A DNA stretch of 64,000 nucleotides, from positions 1 to 64,000 of the forward strand of contig NZ_JAKLJA010000006.1 in the NCBI RefSeq assembly GCF_022213065.1, written 5' to 3'. Origin of the DNA: Paraburkholderia tagetis. GTDB taxonomy: Bacteria > Pseudomonadota > Gammaproteobacteria > Burkholderiales > Burkholderiaceae. Below, one piece after another: positions 57,230 to 64,000 of this stretch; positions within the stretch are counted from its first letter, which is position 1, and each line of letters opens with the position of its first letter. The notes beneath the pieces were generated by a model. That model was not told the DNA's origin. It was given only the letters and a program-made list of their open reading frames with translations, and ran no database searches. Both the position numbers and the translations under genes were made by a program.

Positions 57230-58834
57230 TCACTTCAACTGATAGACCGGGTCCATCAGGAGTGCTTCGAGATACGCTCCCGCGCTGCTGCCGGCCGCAA
57301 TCGCGTCGACAGGCGCGAGCGGCAGCACCGCGTGCTGCATCTGCAACTGGGCGGACAGACCGGGCACGGCATCAGCCGCCAGACCGAAATGCCCGAGCCA
57401 GCCGTCCAGATCGAAGCGCATGCCGCCCTGCATCGTAGGTACCGGCGGTTTCGACACGCCGCCTGTCTGTGCGCTTGCCGGTGCGCCCGCCATGGCGTTT
57501 GCGTTTGCATTGGCGCTCGCGGCTGCCATCGGCATCGAGCCGCCATTGCGCGGGCGCGCCGCCTCGGTCGCGCGAAAAAGCTGCTCGACGAACTGCTTGC
57601 GCGCCAGCAGCGTCGCGCTGTTGATCCACATCGCGCCACCGGGCCAGCCCTTCACATTGGGCGGATAGAACAAATTCTCGCCGAGCGCGGCCGAGGTATG
57701 CGCGAACACGGCCGTGCTCGCATAGGCCACGTCGAAGCGGCGTACGGTGCCCGCGATGAACTCGACCGGCGAGCTCACCAGCACGCCGCGATTGCGCTCG
57801 TCCCAGAACTCGGGTGTGACGAGCAGCGCGCCGAGCGCCGCCTTGATGTCGTAGCCGCTCGTGCGAAAGCGTGCGGCTACGGTGTCGAGCCGCGCCGGGT
57901 CCGGCGTGTCCGAGACGAACTCGCGCCATAGCTTCGCCGCCATGAAATGCGCGGTCTGCGGCTCGCCCAGCAGGATGTCGAGCACGGCGTCGCCGTCGAA
58001 GGCGCCACGCTTGCCCAGCACGGTCTTCACGCCGTCGTCGTGCTGCGCCGGGCGCCAGACATAGCGCCACGTTTCCGGATCGACGCCCCAGCCCGTGTAC
58101 GCACGCGCCGCCTCGGCAACGTCCTGCTGCGAATACTGCCCTTCGCCCAGCGTGAACAGCTCCATGACCTCGCGCGCAAAGTTCTCGTTCGGCTTGCCCT
58201 TGCGATTGCTGGCGCCGTCGAGATAAAGCAGCATCGCGGGGTCCTTCGCGACTTCGTGCAGCAGTGTGGCGAAGCTGCCCAGCGCGTTGCGCCGCAGAAG
58301 CGCATTTTGCTGCGCCATCAACAGCGGCTCGCCAACCTTGTCCTGCCCCGACGTGAAATGGTTGTGCCAAAAGAGCGTCATGCGCTCGGTGAGCGGTGAC
58401 GGCGTGGTGAGGATTTCGCGCATCCACCATGCGCGCAGCTCATCGTAGTGCCGGCCGCGCTGGCGCTGCGCATCGCGGCGCTCCCCGGGCGTCAGGGCAT
58501 TGCGCTGCGCGCGGGTCAAGGGGATCTCGGCGGTCCATGCGGGCAGCGGCGTCGCGGCATCGGTGCGGGCAGTGGCCAGCACGCGCTCGACGGCCACCGC
58601 ACGCGTGAGCCCGACGTAAGGCACGATCTCGGCGGGCGCGGGAGCGAAGCCGGTGCGGATGAGCAGATGCGTGGCGTCGTCGGCGGCGAGGAGCGCCGCG
58701 TCCGGGCTCGCGTCGACTGCGGTGGCTGAGGTGGCCGAGGTGGCTGAGGGCGAACTGGCCGCGCCATGACGATGCGGGCGGCGCGCCGGCGGCACCGGTA
58801 CGGATCGTTGCGTGGCGGATATGGGACCGGACAT
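57230..58834 (-). CDS. DUF1800-family protein
   Basis: The 534-residue protein has the DUF1800 hallmarks: HLLIRTGFAPAPAEI, the FWHNHFTSGQDKV segment, DGASNRKGKPNENFAREVME with the following LFTLGEGQYSQQDV, and YPPNVKGWPGG. Between the core and the C-terminus is a low-complexity ASANANANAMAG stretch (around 57490-57530) from in-frame repeats. The N-terminus has a Ser/Thr/Ala-rich region (SSPSATSATSATAVD) but no clear signal peptide. The function is unknown; it is always or nearly always paired with DUF1501, as here. Confidence 0.92.
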   Translation of the reverse strand: MSGPISATQRSVPVPPARRPHRHGAASSPSATSATSATAVDASPDAALLAADDATHLLIRTGFAPAPAEIVPYVGLTRAVAVERVLATARTDAATPLPAWTAEIPLTRAQRNALTPGERRDAQRQRGRHYDELRAWWMREILTTPSPLTERMTLFWHNHFTSGQDKVGEPLLMAQQNALLRRNALGSFATLLHEVAKDPAMLLYLDGASNRKGKPNENFAREVMELFTLGEGQYSQQDVAEAARAYTGWGVDPETWRYVWRPAQHDDGVKTVLGKRGAFDGDAVLDILLGEPQTAHFMAAKLWREFVSDTPDPARLDTVAARFRTSGYDIKAALGALLVTPEFWDERNRGVLVSSPVEFIAGTVRRFDVAYASTAVFAHTSAALGENLFYPPNVKGWPGGAMWINSATLLARKQFVEQLFRATEAARPRNGGSMPMAAASANANANAMAGAPASAQTGGVSKPPVPTMQGGMRFDLDGWLGHFGLAADAVPGLSAQLQMQHAVLPLAPVDAIAAGSSAGAYLEALLMDPVYQLK

Positions 58835-58999
58835 GGGACAAAACGCGCGAGTTCGGCCCGCGCGCCCACAGGGACGAAGGTAACGAACTAACGATGCGCC
58901 CGACGCATCTGTTGACCACGCAATTGCTACGGAATTTTTCAGCGATGCCGTGGACCGCCTTTAAGCGCGCACGGAGGACGCACGGGCAGGCTGCCCAAA

Positions 59000-59314
59000 T
59001 CAGCGCTTGTAGAGTTCGCGCACGGCGTCTTCGATGTGCTGACGCAGAAGGCGGCGCTCATCGGGCGTCATATGGCCGTCGCGGCGGCGCTGATCGAGAT
59101 CGGAGGGAACCGCGGTGCGCTGCGCGATGTCAGACGCTGGGCGTGCCGGCGTATCGTTGCGCACCTTGCGCACGGGCGGCTTTGCGCCGGCACGGCGAGT
59201 GGGCGCGGCGGATGCATGAGGGCCATCCGGGAACGTCTGGGCATGGGCCGGCGCCGCATCCAATGCAGCCACGACGCCACTGGTCAACGCCAGTGCAATC
59301 ATGGTATGGCGCAT
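59000..59314 (-). CDS. Small secreted protein of unknown function
   Basis: The 104-residue product has a signal peptide (LALTSGVVAALDAAPAHA) and a basic mature part with a Pro/Arg-rich middle and a conserved-looking end DLDQRRRDGHMTPDERRLLR followed by a short helix. The ending recalls small betaproteobacterial proteins with an MTPEERR motif; no function is known. The ATG at 59314 has GGGAGG about 11 bases upstream, which decides the start; the frame is open further upstream. It lies between the DUF1800 gene and ompR. Confidence 0.7.
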   Translation of the reverse strand: MRHTMIALALTSGVVAALDAAPAHAQTFPDGPHASAAPTRRAGAKPPVRKVRNDTPARPASDIAQRTAVPSDLDQRRRDGHMTPDERRLLRQHIEDAVRELYKR

Positions 59315-59564
59315 TGTCGGCCTCACCCCTCCCATCGTTTTGTTCCCTTCTTGACGCGGCAAACGGCTACCTCGAATGCATGTACGGACCCGGCTCTATA
59401 CGGGCACTGGTTCGAATTCGAATGAAGTATCTAACGAATGGCCGCATTACGCAAAGAAGTCTATCTGTCAGTGCTTGATGCCGTGGCACAGCATGGGTAA
59501 ATTTTGTAACTGACTGTAACCTGATAATTGTTGCAAACTCGCACTACAACTCAATCGCGCTAAG

Positions 59565-60299
59565 ATGCCAGGCATGGAAACCAAGAACCCGTCCAAAATT
59601 CTCGTTGTCGACGACGACCCGCGGCTGCGGGACCTGCTCCGCCGCTATCTCGGCGAGCAGGGCTTTAACGTCTACGTGGCAGAAAACGCACCCGCCATGA
59701 ACAAGCTGTGGGTGCGCGAACGTTTCGACCTGCTCGTGCTCGATCTCATGCTGCCCGGCGAAGACGGCCTGTCCATCTGCCGGCGCCTGCGCGGCAGCAA
59801 CGATCGCACGCCCATCATCATGCTCACCGCGAAGGGCGAGGATGTGGATCGCATCGTCGGCCTCGAAATGGGCGCCGACGATTACCTCCCGAAACCCTTC
59901 AACCCGCGCGAACTGGTCGCGCGCATTCACGCGGTGCTGCGCCGCCAGGCGCCGTCCGAGCTGCCCGGCGCGCCCTCGGAAACTACGGAAGTGTTCGAGT
60001 TCGGCGAATTCGCGCTGAACCTCGCCACCCGCACGCTCACCAAGGCCGGCCAGGAAATTCCGCTCACCACGGGCGAATTCTCGGTGCTCAAGGTATTCGC
60101 GCGCCATCCGCGTCAGCCGCTCTCGCGCGAAAAGCTCATGGAGCTCGCGCGTGGCCGTGAATACGAAGTGTTCGACCGCAGCCTCGACGTGCAGATCTCG
60201 CGTCTGCGCAAGCTGATCGAGCCCGATCCGGGCAGCCCGCGCTTCATCCAGACGGTCTGGGGCCTTGGCTACGTGTTCATTCCCGACGGCGCGGCCTGA
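59565..60299 (+). CDS. ompR: Osmolarity response regulator OmpR
   Basis: The 244-residue regulator has a receiver with ILVVDDDPR, the phospho-Asp in VLDLMLPGEDG, TAKGED and the Lys of DDYLPKPFNPREL, then the winged-helix effector (LTTGEFSVLKVFARHPRQPL, DRSLDVQISRLRKLIE, VWGLGYVFIPDG). The sequence, particularly RRYLGEQGF and the GREYEVFDRSLDVQ segment, matches OmpR of Burkholderia closely. It controls porin and envelope genes with EnvZ, encoded 54 bp downstream. The ATG three codons in (59574, METKNP) is a likely alternative start. Confidence 0.94.
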   Translation: MPGMETKNPSKILVVDDDPRLRDLLRRYLGEQGFNVYVAENAPAMNKLWVRERFDLLVLDLMLPGEDGLSICRRLRGSNDRTPIIMLTAKGEDVDRIVGLEMGADDYLPKPFNPRELVARIHAVLRRQAPSELPGAPSETTEVFEFGEFALNLATRTLTKAGQEIPLTTGEFSVLKVFARHPRQPLSREKLMELARGREYEVFDRSLDVQISRLRKLIEPDPGSPRFIQTVWGLGYVFIPDGAA

Positions 60300-60352
60300 T
60301 CCTGGACGGTGTCTCGTTGTCTGCTCTGCCTCTGTTGAAACGGGAAGGGTCC

Positions 60353-61702
60353 ATGCGGATTGACCGGCGTTTGCTGACGCTCGCGTTTGGCGATCTGTTC
60401 TGGCGCACTTTCCTGTTGATTGCCCTTCTCATCGCGGTCAGTCTCGCGGCATGGTTTCAGAGCTTTCGCGTGATCGAGCGAGAGCCGCGCGCGCAGCGCG
60501 TGGCGCTCCAGCTCGTCGCCGTCGTCAAGCTCACGCGCACCGCGCTCCTCTACTCCGATCCCGACCTGCGCCGCGCGCTGCTCCAGGACCTGGAGAGCAA
60601 CGAAGGCGTGCGCGTCTATCCGCGCGAGGCCACGGACAAATACAAGCTCCAGCCCGACGAGTCGCTCAATCGTCTGATCGAGCACGACATCCGTGGCCGC
60701 CTCGGCGACGACACCGTGATCGCGCAGTCGGTGAACGGCATCCCGGGCGTATGGATCAGCTTCAAGATCGACGACGACGACTACTGGGTCGCGCTCGACC
60801 GCGACCAGCTCGATAACGTCACCGGCCTGCAGTGGGTCGGCTGGGGGGTCTCCGCGCTCGCGCTCTCGCTGTTCGGCGCGGCATTCATCACGAGCCTCGT
60901 GAACCGGCCGTTCGCGCGGCTGGCGATGTCCGCGCGCATGGTGGGCTCCGGGCAATCGCCGGCCAAGCTGCCCGAGAGCGGCATGGGCGTGGCCGCCGAG
61001 ACCAATCGCTCGTTCAACCAGATGGTGCGCGACCTGGAGCAGCTAGAGGCCGACCGGGCGCTGATGCTGGCCGGCATCTCGCACGATCTGCGCACACCGC
61101 TCGCGCGGCTGCGGCTGGAAACGGAGATGAGTCCGTCCGACCAGGCGACCAAGGACGCGATGATCGACGACATCGAGCAGATGGACATGATCATCGGCCG
61201 CTTTCTCGACTATGCGCGCCCCGTGCAACGCATGCCCGAGCGCGTCGACCTTTCGGTCATCGCAGGCGAAATGGCCGCGCGCATGGCCAGCGAGGACGGC
61301 GTGCGCCTCATCACGCGTCTCGCGCCCACGGCCGTGATCGAAGCCGACGACACCGACATGCGCCGCGTGGTGGGCAATCTGATCGAGAATGCGCGCAAGT
61401 ACGGCTTGAGCGAGGTGGACGGCATTCCTCACATCATGCTGGAGACGCGGGTCTCGCATTCGCGCGTGGAACTGTCGGTGGTCGACGAAGGCCCCGGCAT
61501 TCCCGAAGACCAACTGCCGCTCGTCACGCGGCCGTTCTATCGCGTCGACAGCGCCCGCACCCAGGCCAACGGCACCGGCCTCGGCATGGCCATCGTGCAG
61601 CGCCTCGTGGGCCGCTATCGCGGCGCACTGCGCCTGCGCAACCGCGCGCCGGGCCCCGGCCTCGAAGTCACCATCGAGTTTCCGCTCGCCAAGGGCGCCT
61701 GA
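60353..61702 (+). CDS. envZ: Osmosensor histidine kinase EnvZ
   Basis: The 449-residue kinase has membrane helices near residues 18-38 and 165-185, a periplasmic domain of about 125 residues between them, HAMP, the H-box LAGISHDLRTPLARLRLE as in EnvZ (HDLRTPLxR), the N-box NLIENARKYG, G1 VVDEGPGIP and G2 GTGLGMAIV. The start at 60353 has GGAAGGG upstream and gives the family N-terminus MRIDRRLLTLAFGDLFWRT. It is the partner of OmpR. Confidence 0.94.
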   Translation: MRIDRRLLTLAFGDLFWRTFLLIALLIAVSLAAWFQSFRVIEREPRAQRVALQLVAVVKLTRTALLYSDPDLRRALLQDLESNEGVRVYPREATDKYKLQPDESLNRLIEHDIRGRLGDDTVIAQSVNGIPGVWISFKIDDDDYWVALDRDQLDNVTGLQWVGWGVSALALSLFGAAFITSLVNRPFARLAMSARMVGSGQSPAKLPESGMGVAAETNRSFNQMVRDLEQLEADRALMLAGISHDLRTPLARLRLETEMSPSDQATKDAMIDDIEQMDMIIGRFLDYARPVQRMPERVDLSVIAGEMAARMASEDGVRLITRLAPTAVIEADDTDMRRVVGNLIENARKYGLSEVDGIPHIMLETRVSHSRVELSVVDEGPGIPEDQLPLVTRPFYRVDSARTQANGTGLGMAIVQRLVGRYRGALRLRNRAPGPGLEVTIEFPLAKGA

Positions 61703-61938
61703 GCGCCGCTCCTCGGTCCCCGAGCCCGCTGAAGGCCGCTCAGAGCCCCTCGGCGATGCTCGGCACCGGCAACGGACGCAACAGGCGCCTGCCTCCGCAA
61801 GGCCCCCTTCCGCCCCGCATGCCCCCGGCGCACGCCCGCAGCACGCGCCGCCCGCCCCTGCGACAATTGCGAAAGCAGTCGGGCCATGAGACGCGCGCAC
61901 CGGGCGCGCGTGCGCCCCGTCTTTCAAGGAGCGACGCC

Positions 61939-62487
61939 ATGAAAACCGTCGGCGACAAACTCGAAGCCTTCACCGTCACGGCTGCGAAGCCCGGCTTCAA
62001 CCAGCCCGAGGAAAACGGCGAATCGGCGTTCATGGAGATCACGGAGCGGAGCTTTCCCGACAAGTGGAAAGTGATCTACTTCTATCCGAAGGATTTCACG
62101 ACGGTCTGCCCGACCGAGATCGCCGCGTTCGCGCAGTTGCACAAGGAATTCGAAAACCGCGAGACCGTGCTGATGGGCGGCAGTTGCGACAACGAATACG
62201 TGAAGCTCGCATGGCGGCGCGAGAACAAGGCGCTCGACCGGCTGAACCACTACGCGTTTGGCGACGTGAGAGGCGAGCTGATCGACCAGCTCGGCATTCG
62301 CGACAAGGAAGCCGGCGTGGCGCTGCGGGCGACGTTCATCGTCGATCCGGACAACGTCATTCAGCACGTATCGGTGAACAGCCTGAGCGTCGGGCGCAGC
62401 GCCGCCGAAATCCTGCGCGTGCTCGACGGGCTGCAAACCGGCGAACTCTGCCCGAGCGGCCGCGAGGTGGGTGGCGCGACGCTCTGA
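61939..62487 (+). CDS. AhpC-type 2-Cys peroxiredoxin
   Basis: The 182-residue enzyme reduces hydrogen and organic peroxides. The peroxidatic Cys57 lies in DFTTVCPTEI and the resolving Cys171 in GELCPSGREVGG, as in AhpC. AAGGAG sits 8 bases before the ATG at 61939. An open frame far upstream has no coding character. No AhpF or AhpD gene follows; the next gene is convergent, so the reductant must be encoded elsewhere. Confidence 0.94.
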   Translation: MKTVGDKLEAFTVTAAKPGFNQPEENGESAFMEITERSFPDKWKVIYFYPKDFTTVCPTEIAAFAQLHKEFENRETVLMGGSCDNEYVKLAWRRENKALDRLNHYAFGDVRGELIDQLGIRDKEAGVALRATFIVDPDNVIQHVSVNSLSVGRSAAEILRVLDGLQTGELCPSGREVGGATL

Positions 62488-62508
62488 GGCTCGCGCAGCG
62501 AGCCGCGC

Positions 62509-63648
62509 TCAGGTCGGGCCTGCTGCGGCGCGCGCGGGCAAACGGCTGCGGATCGCCGTGGCGAGCGGCTCTTTCCACTCGAGCACGCGTTTTTCCAGCA
62601 ACTGCCACGACAGATGCGCGAGCAGCACCGAAAGCGCGAACTGCATGACGAGCGACAGCAAGTCCTGTGCAAGCGGCGGCACGTGCAAGCTTGCGTAGAA
62701 CGCCGGTGCCTCGCCCAGACGCGACGGCACCAGATTGTGGAACAGATAAAAGCCGTAGCTGATGGTGCCGAGATACGCGAGCGGGCGCACGTCGAGCGCG
62801 GCCACGAGCACGCTATCCTGGCGTCGCACGAGCCATAGCAATACGGCGCCGAGCGACAGCGCCAGGCCGATATCGAGCAAGCCCGGCAGGATGGCGCGTT
62901 GCGTCGCCTGGCAGCTGTCGCAATCGGCGCGAGCAAGCGCGAACGCCGCAAGACTCGCGCACGCAAGCACGAACCAGATGCCGCTTTGCACCCGCCTCTC
63001 CATCGGCACGCGGGCGCCACCGATCGCGAGCACGCCGCCGAGCGCGAGCAAGGCGAAATTCCACGGCGAGAACGCGTATACGAGCGGCTCGATCGCGCCG
63101 CTCGCATAGAGCGCGAGATGCGCGAGCGCGGCGGCGAGAATCATGACGACGCAAATCGCCAGATGACGCGAAGCGCGCGTGAACAGCAGCGCAAACGGCG
63201 CGAGCAGATAGAACTGCTGCTCGACCGCGAGACTCCAGAAATGCGAGACCGAGCCCGGCCATCCGTCATGAACGATGCCGATCCAAAAATTGGAGAGGAA
63301 TACGTAATGCCACGCGAGCCCGAGGTCGACGTCGCGTTGATAGAAGAACGCGTGCGCGATCGTCAGCGCGATGAGCAGCAAATAGTAGACCGGGAAAATG
63401 CGCAACGTGCGCTTGACGAAGAATACATAGAGCACTGCGTCGCGGCGCGCCGTGCGCTGTTCGACGCGCAGGCGGTTGCGATGCAGCTCGCCAATGATGA
63501 GATAACCGCTGATCAGGAAGAACAGCCACACGCCGATCTTGCCTGCGTCGATTGCGTCGACGTGCGCCTTGTGCGAGAGGAACACCAGCATCACGGCCAG
63601 TGCCCGGAGACCGTCGAGGCCTTTCACGCGTCTTTCGAGTCCCGTCAT
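62509..63648 (-). CDS. Acyltransferase family 3 membrane protein (OafA-type)
   Basis: The 379-residue integral membrane protein has about ten helices and the acyltransferase-3 motifs: GLDGLRALAVMLVFLSHKAH with the catalytic-region His, GVWLFFLISGYLI, and WSLAVEQQFYLLAPF. Such proteins O-acetylate or succinylate surface polysaccharides, O-antigen or peptidoglycan from acetyl-CoA. No polysaccharide gene is adjacent, so the acceptor is unknown. The ATG at 63648 has GAAAGG upstream; the longer frame adds residues with no match to the family. The upstream 240 bp are AT-rich and hold a long hairpin. Confidence 0.93.
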   Translation of the reverse strand: MTGLERRVKGLDGLRALAVMLVFLSHKAHVDAIDAGKIGVWLFFLISGYLIIGELHRNRLRVEQRTARRDAVLYVFFVKRTLRIFPVYYLLLIALTIAHAFFYQRDVDLGLAWHYVFLSNFWIGIVHDGWPGSVSHFWSLAVEQQFYLLAPFALLFTRASRHLAICVVMILAAALAHLALYASGAIEPLVYAFSPWNFALLALGGVLAIGGARVPMERRVQSGIWFVLACASLAAFALARADCDSCQATQRAILPGLLDIGLALSLGAVLLWLVRRQDSVLVAALDVRPLAYLGTISYGFYLFHNLVPSRLGEAPAFYASLHVPPLAQDLLSLVMQFALSVLLAHLSWQLLEKRVLEWKEPLATAIRSRLPARAAAGPT

Positions 63649-63728
63649 GAACCTTTCCGTTTCCGGTACGCCTGAATACCGGTTGAGTATGGGGCGAAAA
63701 AAACGGAAATTAATCGACAAGAAAAGCA

Positions 63729-63762
63729 AGGGCGGTAATTGCAGATGCAATCACCGCCCTTT
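63729..63762. repeat. Long inverted repeat upstream of the acyltransferase gene
   Basis: AAGGGCGGTAATTGCA and TGCAATCACCGCCCTT pair over 16 bases with one mismatch around a GA loop. It lies 80 bases before the acyltransferase start and 90 bases past the ispF terminator, so it is not the ispF terminator; it may be a leader hairpin. Confidence 0.6.
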
Positions 63763-63851
63763 AATCGAAAGCAGGCACGCGGCCTGCTGAACACGATCGA
63801 CGCTTTTGGGCACGCTGCTTGCGATGCGCCGCACGCGCAGCGTAGGGATAC

Positions 63852-63877
63852 GAAAAAGCCCTTATTTCAGGGCTTCA
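63852..63877 (-). terminator. Rho-independent terminator of ispF
   Basis: AAGCCCT and AGGGCTT pair around a 6-base loop and are followed on the minus strand by five T. It lies 10 bases after the ispF stop. Confidence 0.85.
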
Positions 63878-63886
63878 AATGTGTCT

Positions 63887-64000
63887 TCAGGCGCGCGTGA
63901 GCAGCACTGCCGCTTGCGCCTCGATGCCTTCGCCGCGGCCCAGATAACCGAGTTTCTCATTGGTTTTCGCCTTCACGTTCACGCGATCGAGCGATAGTTG
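63887..64000 (-). CDS. ispF: 2-C-methyl-D-erythritol 2,4-cyclodiphosphate synthase, C-terminal end
   Basis: Only the last 37 codons are in the window; the gene continues beyond the right edge. They read [20 protein letters not shown] then [12 protein letters not shown], which is the highly conserved IspF C-terminus (VKATTxExLGFxGRGEGIAxxA). IspF forms the cyclic diphosphate in the MEP isoprenoid pathway. Confidence 0.93.
   Translation of the reverse strand, partial: QLSLDRVNVKAKTNEKLGYLGRGEGIEAQAAVLLTRA

Noticed and set aside
61740..61930. Upstream extension of the peroxiredoxin gene
   Set aside because: The open frame is Arg/Pro-rich without coding character; the ATG at 61939 has a good ribosome-binding site and the family N-terminus.
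1..64000. CRISPR arrays, prophage or biosynthetic gene clusters
   Set aside because: No regularly spaced repeats with unique spacers and no phage structural, integrase or modular synthase genes were seen.

Overview
This window is chromosomal DNA from a GC-rich betaproteobacterium of the family Burkholderiaceae, most like Paraburkholderia or a close relative. The assignment rests on gene content and protein style (tig-clpP-clpX-lon-hupB-ppiD order, NnrE-NnrD fusion, solitary GTG-start squalene-synthase-like gene, OmpR/EnvZ pair, holB-tmk-mltG row) and on codon use; no database search was possible. The window is mostly core genome, with a few accessory or decayed patches.

Left edge (1-1.5 kb): a visibly AT-richer insert. 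It holds the 5' end of a group II intron, sitting exactly behind a Rho-independent terminator, and a paraoxonase-like six-bladed propeller gene. From 1.5 to 5 kb come otsA (trehalose-6-phosphate synthase), a decayed MscS channel, an orphan Rap1a/Tai-type secreted protein and a periplasmic ankyrin protein. From 5 to 9.3 kb a housekeeping block runs on the minus strand: tatD, a GNAT acetyltransferase, holB, tmk and mltG, with ygfZ and an NRDE (TANGO2-like) gene diverging at 9.3-11.4 kb.

11.4-21.7 kb is a minus-strand lipid/acyl-CoA degradation cluster: acyl-CoA ligase, fused enoyl-CoA hydratase/3-hydroxyacyl-CoA dehydrogenase, nicotinamidase, thiolase, Dabb protein, PaaI-type thioesterase, medium-chain reductase, SDR and an HSL-type esterase. 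21.9-25.8 kb runs rightward: selO, msrB, yciB, bolA and a periplasmic parvulin. A Fic AMP-transferase gene (25.9-27.0 kb) lies between this and purL; its start is embedded in an array of short inverted repeats that looks like an operator. purL, a dadA-like oxidase, nnrE-nnrD, pgi, an orphan LolD/YbbA-type ATPase diverging from tesA, and a small lipoprotein follow to 39 kb.

39-48.4 kb is the protein quality-control block (trigger factor, ClpP, ClpX, Lon, HU, PpiD, read leftward) with tRNA-Val and tRNA-Asp inserted between hupB and ppiD. 49-54.5 kb holds a glycerate kinase, a MarR regulator and a compact four-gene unit: DUF347-repeat membrane protein, small lipoprotein, OmpR-type regulator and histidine kinase, ending at tRNA-Leu. 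This unit and the Fic operator array are the best candidates for undescribed biology here.

54.9-64 kb: a squalene/phytoene-synthase-like gene, a DUF1800-DUF1501 secreted pair, a small secreted protein, ompR-envZ, an AhpC-type peroxiredoxin, a membrane O-acyltransferase and the 3' end of ispF cut by the window edge. Rho-independent terminators are easy to see after most transcription units and are listed individually.
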